Source: Bog-473 sp035552095 (GTDB lineage: Bacteria; Actinomycetota; Acidimicrobiia; Acidimicrobiales; RAAP-2). Taken from it: 64,000 bases of DNA. Of this stretch, positions 27,928 to 36,091 are shown one piece after another. Every line of letters starts with the position of its first letter. Within the stretch, counting starts at the first letter, position 1. Location: the NCBI GenBank assembly GCA_035552095.1, contig DASZMA010000076.1, positions 36,874 through 100,873 on the forward strand, in the 5' to 3' direction. Below the pieces are notes generated by a model. The model saw only the letters and a program-made list of their open reading frames with translations. It made no database searches and was not told the DNA's origin. The position numbers were made by a program, and so were the translations under genes.

Positions 27928-29330
27928 CGGCGGCGGGAGGGGACTACCGCGGCCTCTCCCTGTGGTGGGACGCCATCCCCACCCCGCTGGCCGACCGGCC
28001 CCCGTTGGCCGGCGACACCCAGGTGGACGTCTGCATCGTGGGCGCCGGCTTCACCGGCCTGTGGACGGCCCACTCGCTGATCACGGCTGACCCGGGCCTG
28101 CGGGTGGCCGTGGTCGAGAAGGAGGTGGCCGGCTTCGGCGCCTCGGGCCGCAACGGCGGGTGGTGCTCCGGCCTGTTCGCCACCTCCGACGCCGCGCTGG
28201 CCCGGCGCTACGGCGCTGACGCCATGCGGGCCATGCGACGGGCCATGGAGGGCACCATCGACGTGGTCGGCGCCACGGCGCAGGCCGAAGGGATCGACTG
28301 CCATTTCACCAAGGGTGGCTCCCTGGACGCGGCGCGCACCGAGGTGCAGCGGTCCCGCGCCCTGGCCGAGGTGGCCGAGGCGCGCACGCACGGGTTCGGC
28401 CCGGAGGACCTGCGCTGGCTCGATGCTCCCGAAGCCAAGGCGTGGATCGGGATGGAAGGGATCCTCGGTGCCACCTTCACCCCGCACTGCGCCGCGCTCC
28501 AGCCCGCCCTCCTGGCCCGCGGCCTGGCCGAAGCGGTCGAACGGCGGGGCGTGACCATTTACGAGGGGACCGAGGCCACCGCCATCGACGCGGGCCGGCC
28601 GGGCACGGCGCCCCGCGTCCGCACCCCGGGCGGCACCGTCAGGGCCGACGTGGTCGTCCGCGCCGTGGAAGCCTGGACGGCGACGCTGCCCGGCCAGAAG
28701 CGCACCCTGGTCCCCGTGTACTCGCTCATGGTGGCCACCGAACCGCTGAGTGAGGGGTTCTGGGCCACGGCCGGTTTGGAGGGTCGGGCCACCTTCGCCG
28801 ACTACCGGCACATGATCATTTACGGGCAGCGCACCGCCGACGGCCGGATCGCCTTCGGCGGGCGCGGCGCCCCGTACCACTTCGGCTCGGCCGTACGTCC
28901 GACCTTCGACGGGGTGCCCGCCGTCCACGAGCTCCTGCGCCGGACCCTGGTCGAGCTCTTCCCCGACCTGTCCTCGGCCCGCTTCACCCACGCCTGGGGC
29001 GGGCCGCTGGGCATCCCGCGCGACTGGCACTCCTCGGTCGGCTTCGACCGGGGCACCGGCCTGGCCTGGGCCGGGGGCTACGTCGGCGACGGTGTCTCGA
29101 CCACCAACCTGGCCGGCCGCACCCTGGCCGACCTGATCACCGGCGCCGACAGCGAGCTGACCCACCTGCCCTGGGTCAACCATCATTCCCCCCGCTGGGA
29201 GAGCGAGCCCCTGCGCTGGCTGGGGGTCAACGCCGGCCTGTGGACCATGCGGCTGGCCGACCGCACCGAGGAGCGCCAGGGGCGACCCAGCCGCCTGGCC
29301 GAGCGGATGGACCGCCTCCTCGGACAGTGA
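27912..29330 (+). CDS. FAD-dependent amine/amino acid oxidoreductase (DAO fold, PuuB-like)
   Basis: 472 residues from GTG at 27912, inside the aminotransferase end; a second GTG at 27924 is possible. The dinucleotide motif VDVCIVGAGFTGLWTAHSL is near residue 35, followed by FGASGRNGGWCSGLFA, where R-N-G-G-W is the DAO-family flavin loop seen in PuuB and related enzymes. ATFTPHCAALQPALLARGLA and the C-terminal TGLAWAGGYVGDGVSTTNLAG close the FAD site. Such enzymes oxidise gamma-glutamylputrescine, glycine betaine derivatives or other secondary amines. Together with aminotransferase and aldehyde dehydrogenase, a polyamine or amino-alcohol breakdown route is the best reading. Confidence 0.88.
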   Translation: MAPDVTAAGGDYRGLSLWWDAIPTPLADRPPLAGDTQVDVCIVGAGFTGLWTAHSLITADPGLRVAVVEKEVAGFGASGRNGGWCSGLFATSDAALARRYGADAMRAMRRAMEGTIDVVGATAQAEGIDCHFTKGGSLDAARTEVQRSRALAEVAEARTHGFGPEDLRWLDAPEAKAWIGMEGILGATFTPHCAALQPALLARGLAEAVERRGVTIYEGTEATAIDAGRPGTAPRVRTPGGTVRADVVVRAVEAWTATLPGQKRTLVPVYSLMVATEPLSEGFWATAGLEGRATFADYRHMIIYGQRTADGRIAFGGRGAPYHFGSAVRPTFDGVPAVHELLRRTLVELFPDLSSARFTHAWGGPLGIPRDWHSSVGFDRGTGLAWAGGYVGDGVSTTNLAGRTLADLITGADSELTHLPWVNHHSPRWESEPLRWLGVNAGLWTMRLADRTEERQGRPSRLAERMDRLLGQ

Positions 29331-29349
29331 TCGGTGCCACAATCCACCC

Positions 29350-29802
29350 ATGGATCCCAGCCCCACCGAGGCGATCACCCGGCTGATCTACACCTACGCC
29401 GAGCGCATTGATGCGGGCGACTTCGCTGGCGTGGGCGAGGTCTTCGCCGGGGCCACCCTCACCTTCGAGGGGTTCGGTGACGCCATCTCGGGGCCCACCG
29501 ACATCCGGTCCCTGTACGAGCGGACCACCCGGCGCTACGAGGACGGCACGCCCCGGACCAAGCACGTGATGACCAACGTCATGGTCGACGTGGACCCTGA
29601 CGGCCGATCGGCGGCCAGCCGCTCCTACTTCACCGTCCTCCAGGCTGTCGCCGGCGCCCTGGCCTTGCAGCCGGTCATCGCCGGGCGCTACCGCAACACC
29701 TACCGCTGCGTCGACGGTGCCTGGGCATTCGCCTCGGTCCACATCGTCATCGACCTCATGGGAGATCTGGCCCACCACATGCTCTTCGACCTGGCGCCAT
29801 GA
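29350..29802 (+). CDS. SnoaL/NTF2-like protein
   Basis: 150 residues with the standard pattern: an N-terminal helix pair (TEAITRLIYTYAERIDAGDF, AGVGEVFAGATLTFEGFG), the GPTDIRSLYERTTRRYEDG turn, KHVMTNVMVDVDPDGRSA and a final strand CVDGAWAFASVHIVIDLMGDL. It resembles the SnoaL_4 subgroup annotated as ring-hydroxylating dioxygenase-like or ketosteroid-isomerase-like. It starts 19 bp after the FAD oxidoreductase and overlaps the next gene by 4 bp (ATGA), so the three following small genes are probably one transcript. Catalytic residues cannot be assigned. Confidence 0.78.
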   Translation: MDPSPTEAITRLIYTYAERIDAGDFAGVGEVFAGATLTFEGFGDAISGPTDIRSLYERTTRRYEDGTPRTKHVMTNVMVDVDPDGRSAASRSYFTVLQAVAGALALQPVIAGRYRNTYRCVDGAWAFASVHIVIDLMGDLAHHMLFDLAP

Positions 29803-30299
29803 AGCTCACCCTCACGTACGGCTGGGCCTGCGCACCGGCCGACTTCTGGGCGCTGTACTTCGATCCGGACTTTGCCGTCCGCCTCCATCTCGAGGGGCTG
29901 GGCTCGACCTCGGCCGAGGTCATCTCCCAGGAGGGCGATCTCACCTCCGGGCTGACCCGCACCCTGCGCTACGGGCAGAGGCCCAACGCCCCCGGGCCGG
30001 TCCGCAAGATCTTCGGCGAGGAGATCATCACCACCGAGGTCAGCACGTTCGACCCGGCCACCTCCACCACCTCGTTCACCATGACGCCGGGTACCATGGC
30101 CGACAAGACCCATTTGCACGGATCCATCGCCTTAAAGCAAGAGGGCGACCAGACCACCGAGACCTTCTCCCTCGAAGCCCGGGTCAAGATCTTCGGGGCC
30201 GGTCCCATTGTGGAGCGCTTCATTGAGCACCAGGCCCGCGAGATTCAGGAGAAGTCGGTCGCCTTCATGCGCCAGTCGCTCGAACCGGGCTCGCCGTGA
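29799..30299 (+). CDS. DUF2505-family protein
   Basis: 166 residues. LTLTYGWACAPADFWALYFDP, the helix VRLHLEGLG and the closing helix IVERFIEHQAREIQEKSVAF (with FMRQSLEPG) match DUF2505, an actinobacterial relative of the START/SRPBCC helix-grip fold. It probably binds a hydrophobic ligand in an internal cavity. No catalytic motif, signal or membrane segment is seen. It is coupled on both sides: ATGA with the SnoaL gene and GTGA with a 51-residue zinc-ribbon ORF. The function of the family is not known. Confidence 0.78.
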   Translation: MKLTLTYGWACAPADFWALYFDPDFAVRLHLEGLGSTSAEVISQEGDLTSGLTRTLRYGQRPNAPGPVRKIFGEEIITTEVSTFDPATSTTSFTMTPGTMADKTHLHGSIALKQEGDQTTETFSLEARVKIFGAGPIVERFIEHQAREIQEKSVAFMRQSLEPGSP

Positions 30300-30451
30300 G
30301 CGGGTGGCCCCGCTCCGAAGAGGACCGGGCCCCCATCTGCCCCTTCTGCGGGGTCACCGCGCTACCCGCCGAGCTCTCCCATGTCCTCGACACGGCCTTC
30401 GTCTGCGAAAACCCGGACTGCGCGGCGTACGGCGAGGCCATCACCTCGTAG
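30296..30451 (+). CDS. Small zinc-ribbon protein (51 aa)
   Basis: A short gene starting at GTG 30296, overlapping the DUF2505 stop by 4 bp. The product reads VSGWPRSEEDRAPICPFCG, then TALPAELSHVLDTAFVCENP and DCAAYGEAITS. Two Cys pairs, CPFC and CENPDC, are spaced as a zinc ribbon. The coupling, codon use like its neighbours and the paired Cys support a real gene. It ends 17 bp before the convergent cobyric acid synthase stop. The role is unknown; such ribbons often bind nucleic acid or a partner protein. Confidence 0.65.
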   Translation: MSGWPRSEEDRAPICPFCGVTALPAELSHVLDTAFVCENPDCAAYGEAITS

Positions 30452-30468
30452 CAGTCACCGGGTAGCGG

Positions 30469-32007
30469 TCACCTCGGGGCGCCCGACGCCACGAGGCGCC
30501 ACAGGGCGTCGGTGTCCAGATGGGCCGCGCAGGCATCGGCCACCGAGTCGATCTGGCGCTCCCGGGCCGCTGCGAACGAGGGATGGCTGGACCGCCAGGC
30601 CGAGCCCCGGGCGGTGGCGACGGCGGCCAGGAACTGACCTCGGAATCGATCCGCCTCGAAGAGGCCGTGCAGCGTGGTGCCGTAGACCAGGTCGGCCGGG
30701 CGCCGGGCGCTCTCGACCTCGCCCTCGGCGTGGACCCCCAGGCCACCGGCCTCCAGCGTGAGCCAGCCCTCCCAGCCGCCCTCGGGCCGGGACCGGCCGT
30801 GGCGGATCTCGTAGCCGTGCACCACCGAACCGTCCGGGCCCTGCCCGACCCGTTGCCGGGTCGTCTTCTCCGGCTCGAACCGGGTGACCACGGGCAGCCA
30901 CCTGAGTCCCGCGGTCGACGGCACGTCGGACTCCACCCGGTCGGGGTCGTCGATGCGGTGCCCCAACATCTGGAAGCCGCCACAGATACCCAGGATCACC
31001 GGCGGCCGGGCTGTCCGGCGCCGGGCCTCCACCGCCTGGAGCAGGCCGCTGCGGTGGAGCCAGTGCAGGTCGGCCACGGTGGACTTGGTGCCCGGGAGGA
31101 CGACGAGGTCAGGGTCACCCAGGGCTGAGGGGTGCTCGACGAAGCGGACGGCCAGGTCGGCCTCGACGGTCAGCGGGTCGAAGTCGGTGAAGTTGGACAG
31201 CCGGGGCAAGCGGAGGACGGCCACGTCGAGCTGGGCCCGATCGGGGTCACCCGGCTGGTGAGGCCGGTCGGCCAGCATCCGGTGGAGCGAGTCCTCAGCA
31301 TCGAGCACCAGCCCGGGCAGGTAGGGCAGGACGCCCAGAGTGGGCACGCCGCTCCGGGCCTCCAGCTGGTCCATGGCGTCACCCAGCAGGGCGGGGTCGC
31401 CCCGGAACATGTTGATGATGAAGGCCCGGACGACAGGACGCAGGTCCTCGGGGAGGATGGCCACCGTGCCGAAGAGATGGGCGAACACGCCGCCGCGGTG
31501 GATGTCCCCGACCACCAGGGCGGGAATGCCGGCCCGCTGGGCCAGCCCAAGGTTGACGATGTCGTTGTCCAGCAAGTTGATCTCGGCCGGGCTGCCGGCC
31601 CCCTCGCACACCACCACGTCGAAGCGCTCCCGCAGGTCGGCCAGGGCGGCGTCGACCACGGCCATCAGGTCGCCCTTGCCCCGCTGATAAGCCGCCGCTT
31701 CCTGGGTCTCGGTCGGATGGCCCATGACGATGACCTGGGACGACCGCTCGCCGGTGGGTTTGAGCAGGACCGGATTCATGGCCGCTTCGGGCTCGGCCCC
31801 GGCGGCCACGGCCTGGAGCCATTGGGCTCGGCCGATCTCCTCTCCGGCCGAGGTCACGGCCGAATTCAACGACATGTTCTGCCCCTTGAAGGGCGCGACC
31901 GAGACCCCGCCTCGGGCCAGGAGCCGGCAGAGGCCAACCACCACCGTCGTCTTGCCGGCGTCCGACGTGGTGCCGCAGACCATGAGGGCCCCCCGCAGGG
32001 GCCTCAC
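30469..32007 (-). CDS. cobQ: Cobyric acid synthase
   Basis: 512 residues. The N-terminal P-loop-like ATPase has GALMVCGTTSDAGKTTVVVG and PFKGQNMSLNSAVTSAGEEI, then IGRAQWLQAVAAG and LLKPTGERSSQVIVMG. The C-terminal glutamine amidotransferase domain has the nucleophile Cys in PVILGICGGFQMLGHRI and the His in YGTTLHGLFEADRFRG. It amidates side chains b, d, e and g of adenosylcobyrinic diamide in B12 synthesis. Only this cobalamin gene is in the window. Its start overlaps an EamA-type transporter by ATGA, an unusual partner. Confidence 0.93.
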   Translation of the reverse strand: MRPLRGALMVCGTTSDAGKTTVVVGLCRLLARGGVSVAPFKGQNMSLNSAVTSAGEEIGRAQWLQAVAAGAEPEAAMNPVLLKPTGERSSQVIVMGHPTETQEAAAYQRGKGDLMAVVDAALADLRERFDVVVCEGAGSPAEINLLDNDIVNLGLAQRAGIPALVVGDIHRGGVFAHLFGTVAILPEDLRPVVRAFIINMFRGDPALLGDAMDQLEARSGVPTLGVLPYLPGLVLDAEDSLHRMLADRPHQPGDPDRAQLDVAVLRLPRLSNFTDFDPLTVEADLAVRFVEHPSALGDPDLVVLPGTKSTVADLHWLHRSGLLQAVEARRRTARPPVILGICGGFQMLGHRIDDPDRVESDVPSTAGLRWLPVVTRFEPEKTTRQRVGQGPDGSVVHGYEIRHGRSRPEGGWEGWLTLEAGGLGVHAEGEVESARRPADLVYGTTLHGLFEADRFRGQFLAAVATARGSAWRSSHPSFAAARERQIDSVADACAAHLDTDALWRLVASGAPR

Positions 32008-32924
32008 TCCGGGGCCAGCTGGACCGCCGGCGGGTCGGCCACGATCACCCGCCGCAGCATCTCCCCCTGGTCACCTTCGAGCGAGGAGCCGGCCACCAAC
32101 GGGGATTGGCAAAGGACGTAGGCACCGGCACCCATCACGACCAGGGACAGCACCTCGGCGGCCACGAAACCCGGCCCGCTGCGCAACCGCTCCCGGAACA
32201 CGAAAGCGCCGATGACGATACTGACCACCGGATTGGTCATGAGCATCATGGAGCGGGAGGCGGCGATCGGACCGGCGTGCAGCGCATTCTGCAGCAGGAA
32301 GAAGCCCAGGGCCCCCGTCACGCCGATGGCGTAGGGCTCCCAGTGATCGAAGACATGGCCCCAGCCGCCGGTGATCAGGGTGGTGGTGGCCTTGGTCAGC
32401 GAGGCGTTGTAGGCGAACAGCGTCCCGGCGGCCGCCCCGAACGCCGCCGCCCGCCACCAGCGCGGCCCCCGGCGGGCTGCCACGACGAGTAGCCCGGCCC
32501 CGACTAGGACGGCGAAGGTGACAAACCCCCAGGCCCGCGAGCCCGGGATGCCGTGCCCCAGCACCGGAGCGGCGGAGCTGATGAACCCGGCCAAACCGGC
32601 CACGATGGCCGCGGCGCCCAGAACCTCACGCCAACCCAGGTGGCGGTGGAAAACCAGCCCCAGGATGGCGATGAGGAAAAGCAGCTCAATGGTGAGGATG
32701 GGCTGGACCACCGTCAGATCCCCGAAGCGGAGCGCGGTGGCCTGCAGGGCGAAGGTCATCAGGAGGAGGGCGAAACCCAGGAGCCACACGCCGTGCTTGA
32801 GCGCGTTGGTCAGCAGGCGAAGGCGCATGGCGTCACCGGCCGGGGCCGACTCCAACCCCATGCGCTGGAGCACGCCCGCCACCGCGCTGCACAGCGCGGC
32901 CCCCGCCGCCAGCACGTAGACCAT
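32004..32924 (-). CDS. EamA/DMT-superfamily membrane transporter
   Basis: 306 residues from MVYVLAAGAALCSAVAGVLQ at 32924 (AAGGG just upstream); a 14-codon extension is possible. About nine to ten hydrophobic helices are visible, for example VWLLGFALLLMTFALQATAL, VQPILTIELLFLIAILGLVF, WGFVTFAVLVGAGLLVVAAR and FVAAEVLSLVVMGAGAYVLC. ALRFGDLTVVQPIL and SRSMMLMTNPVVSIVIGAFVF are typical DMT repeats. The substrate is unknown; coupling with CobQ might suggest a cofactor-related solute but is weak evidence. An acidic tail (LEGDQGEMLRRVI) ends the protein. Confidence 0.85.
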   Translation of the reverse strand: MVYVLAAGAALCSAVAGVLQRMGLESAPAGDAMRLRLLTNALKHGVWLLGFALLLMTFALQATALRFGDLTVVQPILTIELLFLIAILGLVFHRHLGWREVLGAAAIVAGLAGFISSAAPVLGHGIPGSRAWGFVTFAVLVGAGLLVVAARRGPRWWRAAAFGAAAGTLFAYNASLTKATTTLITGGWGHVFDHWEPYAIGVTGALGFFLLQNALHAGPIAASRSMMLMTNPVVSIVIGAFVFRERLRSGPGFVAAEVLSLVVMGAGAYVLCQSPLVAGSSLEGDQGEMLRRVIVADPPAVQLAPE

Positions 32925-33246
32925 CCCTTGTTCTACCGCAGCGGGGCCCGAAGTGGCCGTGGCCATCGGCCCTCGAAACCCGCATCCCAGTTCTCGCGGT
33001 ATTCACACAGTTGCACTTGACGTGGGGCGCTGCACCCAACAAGGTGAGGGCTGACAACCTTCGGTCGCGGTTGCCAGGGAAGCGCGCCGAACCGGACAAG
33101 GCGGAGTGAGTGGACGCGAGACCGAAGGAGGCCGCCTCAGGGAGGAGCGCGGCAATCGGTGTCCCTCGGTCACGGCTGAGCCGGATTGCTACAGCGCCCC
33201 GCTGCGTGGGGGCGCCCAACGGGGCGACAATGAGGGAGGCACTGCA
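32925..33246. other. Intergenic leader between the transporter and NCS1 permease genes
   Basis: 322 bp without a convincing gene. CTTGACG near 33017 is promoter-like for the plus strand. From about 33050 the sequence can form several hairpins (for example CAACC...GGTTG around 33056-33075, GAGGCCGCCTC around 33127-33137, and GCGCCC/GGGGC near 33210). The long GC-rich leader before a nucleobase permease invites a riboswitch search, but it matches none of the consensus elements I know (purine, PRPP, guanidine, TPP, cobalamin). GAGGGAGG before the GTG at 33247 is the ribosome-binding site. Confidence 0.4.
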
Positions 33247-34740
33247 GTGGCAATAACAGAGGACGTGGCGGTCATTCACGACTCGCACTCCGACGAGGTG
33301 TTCCACGTCGAGCAGCACGGCATCGACTTCATCCCGGTGAGCGAGCGCTGGGCCAAGCCCCGCGACATCTTCGGGATGTGGGGCGGAGCCAGCATCAACA
33401 TCGAGTACTTCATTTACGGCGCCATCCTCATGACGTTCGGCTTCTCGTTCGGCCAGGCGCTCTCGCTCATCATCATCGGCAACCTGTCCTTCTTCCTCCT
33501 GGGTTTGTGCAGCCTGCAGGGTCCGCAAACCGGCACCACCGTCTTCGGGATCAACCGGGCCACCTTCGGCCCCAACGGATCCCGGCCTATCTCGTTCTTC
33601 AACTGGGTCACCCAGATCGGCTTTGAGGTCGAAGGCCTCATCCTCATCGTCGGGGCCGGTCTGGTGCTCGACATCAAGGCTGGCTTCTCGCCGGGGGACG
33701 CCACCAAGGTCATCCTGGTCATCGTCGCCGTCGTGATTCAGGGCGTCCTGCCCTTCCTGGGCCACGCCGCCATCCTCAAGACGTTGCGGGCGCTGGTGAT
33801 CCCCTTCGTCATTCTCTTCGCCGTCATGCTCGCCTTCGCTATCCCCCACGCCACCACCCACGGTGTGGCGCACGGGGCCGACTGGCAGACCTACCTGGAG
33901 GGGTTGGCCTTCACCATCGCCCTGAGCGGGCTGGGTTGGACCGAGTGCGGCAACGACTACACCAGGTACTGCAAGCCCGACACCTCTAAGTCTGGATTGG
34001 TCGGCTGGATCTTCGTGGGCACGGCGGTACCCGAGATCCTGATCATGACCCTGGGGGCGGCGGTCGGCACCTTCATCGCCAAGATCGGCACCGGGGCCGG
34101 TGGTTTCCTCCCGTTCGCCCACCAGAGCGCCATCCCGTCGTGGTTCGTCGTGGTCTTCCTCATCTTCGCCATCGTCCAGCTCTTTGCCATCAACAGCTTG
34201 GACATGTACTCCTCCGGCGTCACCCTGCAGGCGATCGGGCTCCCGGTGAAGCGGTACCACGCCGTGATCATCGACTGCGTCTTCGCCCTGGGCATCACCA
34301 TGTTCGCCATCTTCAGCGCGTCCTTCACCACCTACCTGGAGGACTTCGTGGACGTCGTGATCGTCTGGATCGCCCCCTGGGCCTCCATCTTCCTGATCGA
34401 CTGGGTGCTACGGCGCTACCGCTACGTGCCCAGTGAGCTGCAGAAGACCGGCAAGGACGGTCTGTACTGGCATTCGGGCGGCGTCTACTGGCCGGCCATC
34501 ATCGCCCAGCTGGTGGGGATGTTCGCCGCCATTGAGTGCCTGTCGGCCACGTTCCACCTGCCGCACTGGTTGAACCTGGTCACCAACCACACCCAGGACT
34601 CCTTCGGCTACGGCGCCGACTTCAGCATCCTGGCCGGCATCGTCGTCGGGGGCGTGGTGTACCTGGCGCTGGCCTATCGCGGCGTCAAGAAGCAGGCCGA
34701 CCAGCAGGACGTGATGCTCAAGGCCGAAGGGCTTCTCTAG
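33247..34740 (+). CDS. NCS1-family cytosine/purine permease
   Basis: 497 residues from GTG at 33247, preceded by GGGAGG about 8 bases upstream; longer in-frame readings cross the leader. A hydrophilic N-terminus (VEQHGIDFIPVSERWAKP) leads to about 12 membrane helices. FGMWGGASINIEYFIYGAIL is the NCS1 signature, followed by GPQTGTTVFGINRATFGPNG and GLGWTECGNDYTRYCKPD. Helices such as VVFLIFAIVQLFAINSLDMY are typical of CodB/PucI-like carriers. It imports a nucleobase or related ring compound with a cation. Cytosine is the best guess from the adjacent cytosine deaminase and uracil phosphoribosyltransferase genes. Confidence 0.88.
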   Translation: MAITEDVAVIHDSHSDEVFHVEQHGIDFIPVSERWAKPRDIFGMWGGASINIEYFIYGAILMTFGFSFGQALSLIIIGNLSFFLLGLCSLQGPQTGTTVFGINRATFGPNGSRPISFFNWVTQIGFEVEGLILIVGAGLVLDIKAGFSPGDATKVILVIVAVVIQGVLPFLGHAAILKTLRALVIPFVILFAVMLAFAIPHATTHGVAHGADWQTYLEGLAFTIALSGLGWTECGNDYTRYCKPDTSKSGLVGWIFVGTAVPEILIMTLGAAVGTFIAKIGTGAGGFLPFAHQSAIPSWFVVVFLIFAIVQLFAINSLDMYSSGVTLQAIGLPVKRYHAVIIDCVFALGITMFAIFSASFTTYLEDFVDVVIVWIAPWASIFLIDWVLRRYRYVPSELQKTGKDGLYWHSGGVYWPAIIAQLVGMFAAIECLSATFHLPHWLNLVTNHTQDSFGYGADFSILAGIVVGGVVYLALAYRGVKKQADQQDVMLKAEGLL

Positions 34741-35357
34741 TCCCAGATCTCGACCAGCTGGCCACTGCCATCGTCGGCGGGCCGGAACAACGGCATGGAC
34801 CCGAGGGAGCGGACGTTGTCGGCGTCGCCGCCGAGGGCGGCCTTCCAGGCCGAGCCCTCGGTCATGAGGGTGCCGATCACCACCGGTTCGGCGCCGACGC
34901 GCCGCACCAGGCGCAAGGCGGCCAGGGTGGAGGCGCCCGTCGAGATCACGTCGTCGACCACGGCCACCCGCCGTCCCCGCAGCGCCCCGACCCGGGCCGG
35001 GTCCAGGCGTAGGCGCTGCACCTGGTCGGTGGTGATGGAGTTGACCGGTTCGGACCACGTCTCACCCAGGTGGATCTTGGGCGTCTTGTGCAGGATCACG
35101 TAGTCGTCGAAACCTAGGGCGCGGCTGGCCTCAATGGCCACCGGGATCCCCATGGTGGCGACCGAGACCACGATCTCGGGAGCGGCCGGGCGCATGAGGT
35201 CGGCCAACTCACGCCCGGCCACCTCGGCGAAGGCCACCCCGAGGTCGACCGAGATGAGGAGAGCGATCGTCAGTTGGTCCGAGAGCGCGACCAACGGGAG
35301 TTCAAGCGCCTGGCTCCCCACCGAGGTCGAGTAGGTACGATCGGCGGCCATGACCAT
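34737..35357 (-). CDS. Phosphoribosyltransferase, adenine/orotate PRT-like
   Basis: 206 residues from the ATG at 35357; another ATG lies two codons in (35351). The PRPP loop RRVAVVDDVISTGASTLAAL near residue 135 is the type I PRTase signature. VSVATMGIPVAIEASRALGF and ILHKTPKIHLGETWSEPVNS look like APRT/Xpt-type purine or regulatory PRTases. It converges on the permease gene with a 4-bp overlap of stop codons (CTAG, read in both directions). It starts 20 bp from the divergent cytosine deaminase. It probably salvages a base brought in by the permease; the exact base is unassigned. Confidence 0.82.
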   Translation of the reverse strand: MVMAADRTYSTSVGSQALELPLVALSDQLTIALLISVDLGVAFAEVAGRELADLMRPAAPEIVVSVATMGIPVAIEASRALGFDDYVILHKTPKIHLGETWSEPVNSITTDQVQRLRLDPARVGALRGRRVAVVDDVISTGASTLAALRLVRRVGAEPVVIGTLMTEGSAWKAALGGDADNVRSLGSMPLFRPADDGSGQLVEIWD

Positions 35358-35377
35358 GACTCTCGCCGCAGCGGCCG

Positions 35378-35845
35378 ATGTCCGCAAATAAGCCCCTGGA
35401 CGAGGCGTCGGCGCGGCGCTTCCTCAGCGTCGCGCTGGCGGAAGCACGCCTCGGGCTGGAGGAGGGGGGCATCCCGATCGGCGCCGCCCTGTTCCACCGC
35501 GACGGGACCCTGCTGGGGCGGGGCCACAATCGGCGGGTGCAGGATGACGACGCCTCGACCCACGCCGAGACGGCCGCCTTCCGGGCCGCCGGGCGGCGAC
35601 GCCACTACGGCGACTGCGTGATGGTCACCACCCTCTCCCCCTGCTGGTACTGCAGCGGGTTGATCCGCCAGTTCGGCATCGGCACCGTGGTGGTGGGCGA
35701 GTCGGAGAATTTCAGCGGCGGTCACGGCTGGGCGGCCGAGCACGGAGCCGAGGTCATTGAGCTCCACGACGCCGAGTGCACCGCGCTGCTGGGCACATTC
35801 ATCGCCGACCATCACGACCTCTGGTTCGAAGACATCGGGCTTTGA
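35378..35845 (+). CDS. Cytosine deaminase (zinc nucleoside-deaminase fold)
   Basis: 155 residues. The zinc site is complete: the His/Glu motif STHAETAAFRAAG near residue 63 and the Cys pair in TLSPCWYCSGLIRQFG near residue 91. The C-terminal part (VVVGESENFSGGHGWAAEHG, then ADHHDLWFEDIGL) resembles yeast FCY1-type cytosine deaminases rather than tRNA adenosine deaminases. The product uracil would go to UMP through the Upp encoded nearby. The upstream intergenic space is only 20 bp and there is no clear ribosome-binding site, so the mRNA may be leaderless. Confidence 0.85.
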   Translation: MSANKPLDEASARRFLSVALAEARLGLEEGGIPIGAALFHRDGTLLGRGHNRRVQDDDASTHAETAAFRAAGRRRHYGDCVMVTTLSPCWYCSGLIRQFGIGTVVVGESENFSGGHGWAAEHGAEVIELHDAECTALLGTFIADHHDLWFEDIGL

Positions 35846-35872
35846 GCGCCAGCCGATCCTCGCGGCGGGTGT

Positions 35873-36091
35873 TCAGCTGATCGGAGGAAGTGACGTCGTG
35901 GCCTTCGGCAAAAGGTGGAGGCCCGCCTCAATGAGCACCAGTCCCAACCGGCTGCGCAGGCGCTTCTCGGTTGGGGCACGAAGGCCGCGTCGCTGACGAG
36001 TTCCGGTAGGCCGGTCGCGGGCGGTCGGGGTGAGGTGTTCGAGATCGGCGATGTGCGAGCTGACCAGCGAACGGCTCAATCCGAAGCTCAT
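35873..36091 (-). CDS. Small hypothetical protein coupled to the ArsR-type regulator (72 aa)
   Basis: The ATG at 36091 overlaps the regulator's stop by 4 bp (ATGA), a strong sign of coupled translation. The product begins MSFGLSRSLVSSHIADLEHL, has a basic Arg/Thr-rich middle (TARDRPTGTRQRRGLR) and a hydrophobic amphipathic end (LRSRLGLVLIEAGLHLLPKA). The last part could lie along a membrane or bind the regulator. A longer in-frame reading (to 36541) is a shadow of the regulator gene. No family is recognised. It is co-transcribed with the regulator and may tune it. Confidence 0.5.
   Translation of the reverse strand: MSFGLSRSLVSSHIADLEHLTPTARDRPTGTRQRRGLRAPTEKRLRSRLGLVLIEAGLHLLPKATTSLPPIS

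Noticed and set aside
27762..29378. 538-codon open frame on the minus strand
   Set aside because: Antisense to the FAD oxidoreductase gene, composition unlike a protein, no motif.
33050..33240. Known riboswitch before the permease
   Set aside because: Compared by eye with purine, PRPP, guanidine-I/II, TPP, cobalamin, SAM and ZTP consensus elements; none fits, so it is reported only as an unassigned leader.
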